A stretch of 7,077 nt of DNA, taken from contig JAAYKS010000339.1 in the NCBI GenBank assembly GCA_012522285.1, positions 1 through 7,077 of the forward strand, given 5' to 3'. How positions within the stretch are numbered: position 1 is the first letter of the stretch; each line of letters begins with the position of its first letter. Source of the DNA: Clostridiaceae bacterium. Its GTDB lineage: Bacteria > Bacillota > Clostridia > Saccharofermentanales > UBA5734. Below, piece by piece: positions 1 to 5,305 of the stretch. The position numbers and the translations under genes were made by a program. The notes below the pieces were generated by a model that saw nothing but the letters and a program-made list of their open reading frames with translations, was not told where the DNA came from and did not search any database.

Positions 1-542
1 CGGTACTGCTCTCGCGCGCGGCGATCCGGGGCGGTGCCGACGCGGGCCGGATCTTCGGCATGAACTACGGTTATCTCGACCGCATCGCCGGATTCGAGAC
101 GGTCGACGAACTGGCTGGCTGGCTGTCGGGGGCGATGAACCGGTTTACGGAACAGGTCTTCCGGCTCCAGGATGTGCGGAACACCGACGTGGTGTTCAAA
201 GCGGTCAACCACATCCGGCGCAACTACGGCCGCCGGCTGACGCTGGAGGAAGGCGCGGCCAGCATACCGCTGAGTCCGATGTATTTTAGCCGGGTGTTCA
301 AAGACAGCACCGGTCTGAACTTTGTCGCATATGTCAACCAGGTCCGGGTGGAGGCGGCAGGCCGCCTGCTTCTGGACGGAGAGCTCCCGATCTCCGACAT
401 CTCCGCGATGGTCGGATTTGAGGGGCAGAGCTACTTTACCAAGGAGTTTCGGCAGGTCACCGGTGTGACCCCCGGCGCATACAGGAAAAACAGGGGGCGG
501 ATGCCCGCTGACGAAAACAGGAGGAAGATGGCATGGAACTGA
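1..542 (+). CDS. AraC-family transcriptional regulator, C-terminal part (partial, 5' end outside window)
   Basis: The reading frame is open from base 3 with no stop before the left edge, so the methionine at base 60 is internal and the gene starts upstream. About 179 residues are visible. The first 50 or so (LLSRAAIRGGADAG..., then a helix with DELAGWLSGAMNRFTEQVF) resemble the linker that follows a PocR-type ligand-binding domain in regulators next to corrinoid methyltransferase genes. An AraC/XylS DNA-binding domain follows, roughly residues 65-162 of the visible part: helix-turn-helix 1 around LTLEEGAASIPLSPMYFSRVFK and helix-turn-helix 2 around ISDISAMVGFEGQSYFTKEFR, ending in the typical VTPGAYRKN. 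Such proteins bind DNA and usually activate neighbouring operons when an effector binds the N-terminal domain. The stop overlaps the start of the corrinoid protein gene by 10 bp, so the two are co-translated. The AraC domain is certain; the PocR assignment is inferred, because that domain lies mostly outside the window. Confidence 0.9.
   Translation, partial: VLLSRAAIRGGADAGRIFGMNYGYLDRIAGFETVDELAGWLSGAMNRFTEQVFRLQDVRNTDVVFKAVNHIRRNYGRRLTLEEGAASIPLSPMYFSRVFKDSTGLNFVAYVNQVRVEAAGRLLLDGELPISDISAMVGFEGQSYFTKEFRQVTGVTPGAYRKNRGRMPADENRRKMAWN
519..524 (+). promoter_or_regulatory. Ribosome binding site of the corrinoid protein gene
   Basis: A perfect AGGAGG sits 8 bases before the ATG at 533. It lies inside the last codons of the upstream regulator, and so fixes the start at 533 rather than at the in-frame ATG codon at 542. 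It suggests strong translation of the carrier relative to the regulator. Confidence 0.85.
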
Positions 543-1168
543 TGAACCAGATCTCCACGGCACTGCAGGCCGGCAAGGCGAAAGACGTGAAAGCACTTGT
601 CCAGCAGGCGATTGACGAAGGCAATTCCGCTTCGTCGATTCTCAATGAGGGGTTGGTGTCCGGCATGAACGTGATCGGCGCCAAATTCAAAAACAACGAA
701 ATCTATGTGCCCGACGTCCTGATCGCGGCGCGCGCGATGAAAGCCGGCACCGAGCTGCTCAAACCGCTTCTCAAGGAAGCGGGCGTCAAAGCCAGCGGCA
801 AGGTGGTCATCGGCACGGTGGCGGGCGATTTGCACGATATCGGGAAAAACCTGGTCGCCATGATGATGGAAGGCAAGGGGATGGAGATCATCGACCTCGG
901 CTGCGATGTACCCGCGGAGCGGTTTGTCCAGGCGGCGATCGACAACGACGCGCAGATCATCGCCTGTTCGGCGTTGCTCACCACCACGATGGGCGAGATG
1001 AAATCGGTCGTCGAGCTGGCTCGTGAAAAGGGCATCCGCGACAAGGTGACCATCATGGTCGGCGGCGCGCCGGTCAACGAGAGCTATTGCAATCAGATCG
1101 GTGCGGACATCTACTCCGCCGACGCCGCGACCGCGGCCGAAGCCGCACTGGCCAAACTGCTGGCCTGA
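533..1168 (+). CDS. Corrinoid (B12-binding) methyl-carrier protein, MtbC/MttC-like
   Basis: This 211-residue protein has the normal full length of the small cytoplasmic corrinoid proteins used in methyl transfer. Residues 1-85 form the helical methionine-synthase-type cap domain; residues 88-211 form the Rossmann-like cobalamin-binding domain. The base-off/His-on signature is intact: D99-x-H101-x-x-G104 within GDLHDIGKN, then S146-x-L148 followed by TTTM, and G177-G178 in VGGAP. H101 should be the lower cobalt ligand. In this family a substrate-specific methyltransferase loads a methyl group from a methylated amine, methanol or a methoxy compound onto the cobalt, and a second enzyme passes it to tetrahydrofolate or a thiol. 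The actual substrate cannot be read from the carrier. It is the last gene of its operon: a terminator follows about 50 bp after the stop, and it is translationally coupled to the AraC regulator. The partner methyltransferase and the reductive activator are not in the window. Confidence 0.93.
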   Translation: MELMNQISTALQAGKAKDVKALVQQAIDEGNSASSILNEGLVSGMNVIGAKFKNNEIYVPDVLIAARAMKAGTELLKPLLKEAGVKASGKVVIGTVAGDLHDIGKNLVAMMMEGKGMEIIDLGCDVPAERFVQAAIDNDAQIIACSALLTTTMGEMKSVVELAREKGIRDKVTIMVGGAPVNESYCNQIGADIYSADAATAAEAALAKLLA

Positions 1169-1216
1169 CGGACCCGCATCCTTCCGGTACACCAACCGGC
1201 ATCGACAAGAAAGAAG

Positions 1217-1254
1217 CACCCGGGCGACCTGCAGTCGTCCGGGTGTTTGTTTTC
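1217..1254 (+). terminator. Intrinsic terminator after the corrinoid protein gene, possibly bidirectional
   Basis: A 12-bp stem (1217-1228 with 1234-1245, one G-U pair) closes a 5-base loop and is followed by TTTGTTTT. On the minus strand the same stem is followed by CTTCTTTCTT, so it may also end the convergent rnj transcript, whose stop codon is about 55 bp away. The 130 bp between the two genes hold nothing else except a small dyad at 1184-1199. Confidence 0.9.
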
Positions 1255-1298
1255 TGTCCTGCGAGATTCCAACGCGTGTATGCGGATGGGAATTCCGG

Positions 1299-3434
1299 TC
1301 AGGGAAGCTCGATCAACGAGAGGATGATGGTCGGACGCCTGCGCGTGCGGGTGTAAAGCAGATCGCGCAGCTGGTCGCGCAGCAGATTGCCGCGGATGGC
1401 AGGCGCGAGGGGCTTTTTTGCGTCTTCGAGTTTGCGTACAAACGATGTGATCCGGTTCATACACTCCCGTTCGATCACCGAAGCCTCGGATTCAAAGATG
1501 AACCCGCGCATCTGGATGTCCGGGGGAGCGGCCAGCCGGTTCGCGGCCTGCTCGACCACCATCGAGACCACGATCACGCCTTCGTCCGCGAGCATCTTGC
1601 GTTCCCGCAGCACGCTGCTGTCGATGTCGCCGACACCCGATCCGTCGATCAGGATGCCTTCGGCAGGGAGGAACCCGGTGATCTTGCATCCGGAAGGACC
1701 ACACTCGCAGATGTCGCCGTTGTTGAGCAGGAGCATGGTGTCCCAGGGCTGCCCGAGGTCGTTCGCGACCTGTGCGTGGGTGTACATGTGCCGGTACTCT
1801 CCGTGCGCGGGCAGGAAATACTTGGGCCGCACCAGCTGGTGGTACAGCTTGATCTCCTCGAGATAGGCATGCCCGGAGACATGGATGTCGGCCAGCCCTT
1901 CGTAGATCACGTGCGCGCCGCGCTTGAACAGCTCGTTGATGACGCGGTAGACCGATTTTTCGTTGCCGGGAATCGGATCGGCGGACAACACGACGGTGTC
2001 CCCCGCGATGATTTCGACCGAGCGGTGTTCCGAGAACGCCATCCGGGTCAGCGCCGACATCGGCTCTCCCTGGCTGCCGGTGGTGAGAACGCAGATGCGG
2101 TCGGGATCGTACCGGTCGATCTGGCTGATGTCGATCAGGGTGTCCTGCTTCATCTGCATGTAGCCCAGCGACCGGGCGGCGTCAAACACATTGAGCATGC
2201 TGCGTCCGACCAGCGCGACTTTGCGTCCCGCGCGTTCCGCGGCGCTGACCACCTGCTGGAGACGGTAAATGTTGGAAGAGAACGAAGCCACGAAAATGCG
2301 GCCATCGTTGTCGTTGAAGATCGTTTCGAACGAGGAAGCCAGCGAACGTTCGGACGGGGAGGACCCCGCCTGTTCGATGTTGGTGCTTTCACAGACCAGC
2401 AGTTCGACGCCCATGGAGCCGATCTCGGCCAGACGGGGGAGGTTGATCGGCCCGCCGTCGATGGGGGTGTAGTCGACTTTAAAATCGCCGGAATGGACGA
2501 CAATGCCGCCCGGGGTAAAGATCGCCAGCGAGAACGCGTCCGGGATGCTGTGATTGACGTGGATGAACTCGACGCGCATGCGACCGGCCTCGATCACGTC
2601 TCCGTCGTTGACTGCGCGGAGCTTGTCCAGTCCCGCGCCACCCGAGCGTTCTTCGAGCTTGCGCCGTACCAGTTCCATCGGCAGGCGTCCGCCGTAGATC
2701 GGCACATCGACCAGCTGGGTGAGCCAGGGCAGGGAACCGATGTGATCCTCGTGGCCGTGGGTGAGAAAGACCCCGCGGAGCCGTTCTTTATTCTGGCGGA
2801 TATAAGCCATGTCCGGGATGACCGCGTCGATGCCCGGCTGGTCTTCGCCGGGGAAGGCGACGCCGCAGTCGACGATGATCATGTCGTCGCCGCACTCGTA
2901 GACCGTCATGTTCTTGCCGATTTCGCGCATGCCGCCGAGCGGGATAACCCGGATCACCGGCTGCTCACCGTCGCGGAGGGGTTGCTTTTTGCCGGCACCG
3001 GTCGCGGTTTGGGCATGGGTGACCGCCGGACGATCCGCAGAGCGGGTGGACGGATTGCGTCCAGACGGGTTGCGGCCGGATGAGGTGCGGGCGGCCGGAT
3101 TGCGGGCAGTCCCCGTTTTGGTTCCGGAACGGTCTTTGGCCGCGGCGGAAGGAGTCTGCCGTCCCCGTGAGGAACGGGACTTCTCGGTCGTGGTTTGTGC
3201 GGGCTGCTGCGCGGGTTGCGCGACATCGCGCGGGGGCGTTTGCGGCGCTGCCGCTTCCGATCCCTGTCCCGAACGGCCGCGGCGCCGGCGCGACGCTCCG
3301 CTCTGTGCGGGACGCGAAGCGTTACCGCCCGTACCCGTCACCGCCGCCTTTTCCTGTTTTGCGGGTTGACGAGTATGCGGCCGCTTGGCGGATCCGCCGG
3401 CTGGGGGGGTCCCCCGGTTTTCATTTTTTGGCAT
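1299..3434 (-). CDS. rnj: Ribonuclease J (metallo-beta-lactamase/beta-CASP RNase) with long basic N-terminal extension
   Basis: RNase J is a cytoplasmic 5'-3' exoribonuclease and endoribonuclease that matures 16S rRNA and degrades mRNA. The protein is 711 residues, against roughly 555 for typical family members. Residues 1 to about 155 are an extra low-complexity segment rich in Arg, Ala, Pro, Ser, Thr and Gly, likely disordered, with a tandem SGRNP repeat at 119-128. The core starts at VIRVIPLGGMREIGKN. All expected metal ligands are visible: H226, H228, D230 and H231 (HGHEDH), H295 (NHSIPDA), D317 (HSGDFK) and H544 (PAHGEYR). Beta-CASP landmarks are present (SNIYRLQQV, TTGSQGEP, HVSGHA). 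The C-terminal domain covers about residues 610-711. The start is set by GGAGGT (3446-3451) 11 bases upstream; no other methionine precedes M169, which lies inside the core. The gene is monocistronic, convergent with the corrinoid gene and divergent from rpsT. Confidence 0.96.
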   Translation of the reverse strand: MPKNENRGTPPAGGSAKRPHTRQPAKQEKAAVTGTGGNASRPAQSGASRRRRGRSGQGSEAAAPQTPPRDVAQPAQQPAQTTTEKSRSSRGRQTPSAAAKDRSGTKTGTARNPAARTSSGRNPSGRNPSTRSADRPAVTHAQTATGAGKKQPLRDGEQPVIRVIPLGGMREIGKNMTVYECGDDMIIVDCGVAFPGEDQPGIDAVIPDMAYIRQNKERLRGVFLTHGHEDHIGSLPWLTQLVDVPIYGGRLPMELVRRKLEERSGGAGLDKLRAVNDGDVIEAGRMRVEFIHVNHSIPDAFSLAIFTPGGIVVHSGDFKVDYTPIDGGPINLPRLAEIGSMGVELLVCESTNIEQAGSSPSERSLASSFETIFNDNDGRIFVASFSSNIYRLQQVVSAAERAGRKVALVGRSMLNVFDAARSLGYMQMKQDTLIDISQIDRYDPDRICVLTTGSQGEPMSALTRMAFSEHRSVEIIAGDTVVLSADPIPGNEKSVYRVINELFKRGAHVIYEGLADIHVSGHAYLEEIKLYHQLVRPKYFLPAHGEYRHMYTHAQVANDLGQPWDTMLLLNNGDICECGPSGCKITGFLPAEGILIDGSGVGDIDSSVLRERKMLADEGVIVVSMVVEQAANRLAAPPDIQMRGFIFESEASVIERECMNRITSFVRKLEDAKKPLAPAIRGNLLRDQLRDLLYTRTRRRPTIILSLIELP

Positions 3435-3445
3435 ACGTGTGTGTT

Positions 3446-3451
3446 ACCTCC
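3446..3451 (-). promoter_or_regulatory. Ribosome binding site of rnj
   Basis: GGAGGT read on the minus strand, 11 bases before the ATG at 3434. It matters because it supports translation of the whole N-terminal extension of RNase J. Confidence 0.75.
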
Positions 3452-3473
3452 GTGTATTTTGGTCGTTCCAGTA

Positions 3474-3501
3474 AATATATGAAAGATGTGTCATCCAACA
3501 A
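3474..3501 (-). promoter_or_regulatory. Candidate rnj promoter, gene-proximal
   Basis: Read on the minus strand, TTGTTG (3496-3501), a 16-bp spacer and TATATT (3474-3479). The -10 matches 5 of 6 consensus bases, the -35 only 3 of 6. Transcription would start near 3467 and give a leader of about 33 bases. It competes with the distal candidate at 3519-3547. Confidence 0.4.
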
Positions 3502-3518
3502 ATGCACTGAACGGCTCC

Positions 3519-3547
3519 ATTATACGCTTGCAACCCACTTTCTTCCA
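3519..3547 (-). promoter_or_regulatory. Candidate rnj promoter, distal
   Basis: A perfect TATAAT on the minus strand (3519-3524) has, at a 17-bp spacing, only a weak -35 (TGGAAG at 3542-3547). It would give a leader of about 78 bases. Its spacer contains the -35 element of the opposite-facing rpsT promoter, so the two could not be used at the same moment. Confidence 0.4.
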
Positions 3548-3583
3548 TGATAGAATACCTGAGTGTTTCGAATCGGTTGCAAG
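3527..3583. repeat. Nine-base inverted repeat flanking the rpsT -10 element
   Basis: CTTGCAACC at 3527-3535 and its exact reverse complement GGTTGCAAG at 3575-3583, 48 bp centre to centre. The first copy overlaps the rpsT -35 and lies just upstream of the distal rnj -10; the second lies in the rpsT leader. Each copy contains the palindrome TTGCAA. It could be a pair of operator half-sites, but a match of this length is not very improbable by chance in a region this size. Confidence 0.35.
3528..3556 (+). promoter_or_regulatory. rpsT promoter (sigma-70 type, extended -10)
   Basis: TTGCAA (3528-3533), a 17-bp spacer and TAGAAT (3551-3556). The -10 is preceded by TG one base upstream (TGATAGAAT), an extended -10. 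Start of transcription is predicted near 3563, which gives a leader of about 46 bases ending in a strong ribosome binding site. Confidence 0.72.
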
Positions 3584-3593
3584 ATGTCAACAC

Positions 3594-3601
3594 GGGAGGT
3601 G
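3594..3601 (+). promoter_or_regulatory. Ribosome binding site of rpsT, fixing a TTG start
   Basis: GGGAGGTG ends 7 bases before the TTG at 3609. No ATG or GTG in the frame is near it, so it decides the unusual start codon. A possible 5-bp stem (GTGTT 3563-3567 with AACAC 3589-3593) would abut the site in the mRNA leader. Confidence 0.85.
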
Positions 3602-3608
3602 AAAACAA

Positions 3609-3869
3609 TTGCCGAATTTCAAATCCGCCATCAAGCGTGTCCGCATCAATGAAAAGAAAGCGGTCGCGAACAAGAGCAAACGGAGTGAGTTGCGCACTGT
3701 CCTCAAGAAAGCGAACCTTTCGCTGGAGGCACCTGCCGCCGACACCCCCGATGTGATCAAGGCCGCTCAGGCCAGGCTGGACAAAGCGGCCGCCAAAGGC
3801 TATCTGCATAAGAACGCCGCCGCGCGCAGGAAATCCCGTCTCGCGAAGGCTGTCAATAAACTCGGCTAA
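3609..3869 (+). CDS. rpsT: Small ribosomal subunit protein S20 (bS20)
   Basis: This 86-residue basic protein begins PNFKSAIKRVRINEKKAVANK, the hallmark N-terminus of S20, and ends in AAARRKSRLAKAVNKLG, also typical. S20 is a helical primary binder of 16S rRNA that helps assemble the 30S subunit. The length is normal for the family. Translation begins at TTG (3609), supported by the well-placed ribosome binding site and by homology starting at the next codon. In Escherichia coli rpsT also starts with UUG, and that codon is part of post-transcriptional autoregulation by S20; the same logic may apply here, which is inference. The gene is transcribed alone from its own promoter and ends at the strong terminator at 3918-3955. 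Confidence 0.97.
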   Translation: MPNFKSAIKRVRINEKKAVANKSKRSELRTVLKKANLSLEAPAADTPDVIKAAQARLDKAAAKGYLHKNAAARRKSRLAKAVNKLG

Positions 3870-3917
3870 ACGCGTCGCGTCTCCCGCCGGGGTTTGTCCG
3901 ATCATTCCATTGAGTTG

Positions 3918-3955
3918 AAAAACCGCTGTTTCCCACGGGAGACAGCGGTTTTTTT
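3918..3955. terminator. Bidirectional intrinsic terminator shared by rpsT and tyrS
   Basis: The GC-rich core CCGCTGT (3923-3929) pairs with ACAGCGG (3942-3948); inner pairs up to 3933/3938 leave a 4-base loop. The stem is flanked by A5 on the left and T7 on the right (3949-3955). Read rightward it ends rpsT; read leftward the run of T5 serves tyrS, whose stop lies about 24 bp away. Confidence 0.93.
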
Positions 3956-3978
3956 GCTCGAGAGCGGGGAGATCCGCG

Positions 3979-5205
3979 TCAGTGGGTGAGTAGCCGGTGG
4001 TACACTTTTTTCCCTTTGCGGACAATGGCTTCGCCCTCCACAAAATCGGATGGGGACAGCATCCGGTTCGGGTCGTCGACCGCGATGTCGTTGAGGTAGA
4101 GCCCGCCCTGCGCGACCAGTCGACGTCCTTCTCCCTTGGAGGGGATCACACCGGCATCGAGCAGCACGTCCAGCAGCGGCCGCCCTTCCGAGAGGTCGGC
4201 GGCATCGAGCGAGGTGGTCGGCATCGTGTCGCTGCGACCGCCCCGTTCAAACAGTTCCTCCGCCTGCGTGCGCGCGGCGTCCGCGGCCTCTTTGCCGTGC
4301 ACGATCGCGGTGACCTCGTACGCGAGGCGCTTCTTGGCCTCGTTGACCCGCTCGTCGTCGAAATGGTAGTCCGCGATCTCCGGAAGCGGCAGGAAAGTGA
4401 GCAGTTTCATACAGTTTTCGACATCAGGGTCGCCGATGTTGCGCCAATACTGGTAAAAGTCGAAAGGCGGGGTCTTCTCCCGGTCGAGCCAGAGCGCGCC
4501 GCGCGCGGTCTTGCCCATTTTGGTTCCTTCGCTGGTTGTGAGCAGTCGGAAGGTCATGCCGTAGACGTCGGCCTGCTCTTTGCGCCGTACCAGATCGATG
4601 CCGGCGAGGATGTTGGACCACTGGTCGTCGCCCCCCAGTTCGAGGAGACAGCGCTCGCGGCGGTAGAGCACCAAAAAGTCATAGGCCTGCATCAGCATGT
4701 AGTTGAACTCGAGGAAGGACAGCCCCTTTTCCATCCGCTGTTTAAAACAGTCGGCGGTCAACATGCGGTTGACCGAAAAACAGGAGCCGATCTCCCGCAG
4801 GAACTCGACATAGTTGAGGTCGAGCAGCCACTCTGCGTTGTCCACCATGACCGCGTGGTCGTTGTCAAAGTCGAGCAGGATCCGCATCTGATCGCGGAAG
4901 CGAGTCACATTGTGAACGATGTCCTCACGGGTCAGCATCGAGCGCATGTCCGTGCGCCCCGAGGGATCCCCGACCATCGCGGTGCCACCGCCCAGCAGAA
5001 CGATCGGACGATGCCCGGCGCGCTGCATGTGCGCCATGACCATCATCTGGATGAAATGGCCGACGTGCAGGCTGTCGGCGGTCGGATCAAATCCGATATA
5101 GAAGGAGACGCCGGGTTTCGCGAGCAGGTCGCGCACCGCGTCCTCGTCGGTCACCTGCGCCAGATACCCGCGCTCTTTCAGGATGTCGAAAACCGGTTTA
5201 TCCAT
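3979..5205 (-). CDS. tyrS: Tyrosyl-tRNA synthetase
   Basis: This class I aminoacyl-tRNA synthetase charges tRNA(Tyr) in the cytoplasm. From the start used here it has 408 residues, usual for the bacterial enzyme. Visible landmarks are the HIGH-type motif HVGH (47-50) after GFDPTADSL, the GGGTAMVGDPSGR loop (72-84), NYMLMQAYDF (168-177), GGDDQWSN (191-198) and the KMSKS-type motif KMGKT (229-233). The C-terminal S4 RNA-binding domain covers about 342-408 (GEGRRLVAQGGLYLND). An in-frame ATG at 5274 would add 23 residues, but family members start at the equivalent of MDKPVFDILKERG, and GAGGA (5211-5215) precedes the ATG at 5205 by 5 bases. It lies 74 bp downstream of tmcAL in the same direction, with its own promoter (5277-5305). 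The leader is too short for a T-box. Confidence 0.97.
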   Translation of the reverse strand: MDKPVFDILKERGYLAQVTDEDAVRDLLAKPGVSFYIGFDPTADSLHVGHFIQMMVMAHMQRAGHRPIVLLGGGTAMVGDPSGRTDMRSMLTREDIVHNVTRFRDQMRILLDFDNDHAVMVDNAEWLLDLNYVEFLREIGSCFSVNRMLTADCFKQRMEKGLSFLEFNYMLMQAYDFLVLYRRERCLLELGGDDQWSNILAGIDLVRRKEQADVYGMTFRLLTTSEGTKMGKTARGALWLDREKTPPFDFYQYWRNIGDPDVENCMKLLTFLPLPEIADYHFDDERVNEAKKRLAYEVTAIVHGKEAADAARTQAEELFERGGRSDTMPTTSLDAADLSEGRPLLDVLLDAGVIPSKGEGRRLVAQGGLYLNDIAVDDPNRMLSPSDFVEGEAIVRKGKKVYHRLLTH

Positions 5206-5210
5206 ATCTG

Positions 5211-5215
5211 TCCTC
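5211..5215 (-). promoter_or_regulatory. Ribosome binding site of tyrS
   Basis: GAGGA on the minus strand, 5 bases before the ATG at 5205. It decides the start: the upstream in-frame ATG codons at 5217 and 5274 lack a comparable site, and the one at 5217 partly overlaps this element. Confidence 0.7.
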
Positions 5216-5217
5216 AT

Positions 5218-5273
5218 TTCCGCCGGAACGGACGGCCCGATGTGCACAAGGGCCTGCGATTCCGACAATCGCA
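5218..5273 (-). other. Three consecutive dyads in the tmcAL-tyrS spacer
   Basis: Three inverted repeats fill most of the 74-bp spacer: TGCGATT/AATCGCA with a 5-base loop (5255-5273), GGCCC/GGGCC with an 11-base loop (5234-5254), and TTCC/GGAA with a 3-base loop (5218-5228) next to the tyrS ribosome binding site. None is followed by a T-run, so they are not terminators. The first straddles the predicted transcription start near 5270 and could be a DNA operator; the other two would be mRNA hairpins. Confidence 0.4.
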
Positions 5274-5276
5274 AAG

Positions 5277-5305
5277 ATTTTAAACCATGACCGGAGGGGT
5301 GTCAA
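5277..5305 (-). promoter_or_regulatory. tyrS promoter, embedded in the 3' end of tmcAL
   Basis: On the minus strand, a perfect TTGACA (5300-5305), a 17-bp spacer and TAAAAT (5277-5282, 5 of 6 consensus bases). It overlaps the final codons and stop of tmcAL. Predicted start near 5270 gives a leader of about 65 bases. This is the best sigma-70 promoter by sequence in the window. Confidence 0.75.

Noticed and set aside
3051..3080. Tandem 15-bp repeat in rnj as a mobile or CRISPR-like repeat
   Set aside because: It is only two imperfect copies (12 of 15 bases equal) that encode the pentapeptide SGRNP in the low-complexity tail.
1101..3083. A 660-codon open frame on the plus strand opposite rnj
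   Set aside because: It is antisense to the RNase J core. Its translation shows no family features and is rich in His, Asp, Val and Arg as expected from a shadow of a GC-rich gene.
5206..5274. A 23-residue longer tyrS start at 5274
   Set aside because: No ribosome binding site precedes it, it lies at or upstream of the predicted transcription start, and family members start at the later methionine.
3997..5283. A 428-codon open frame on the plus strand opposite tyrS
   Set aside because: It mirrors tyrS almost exactly, has no ribosome binding site and no recognisable motif.
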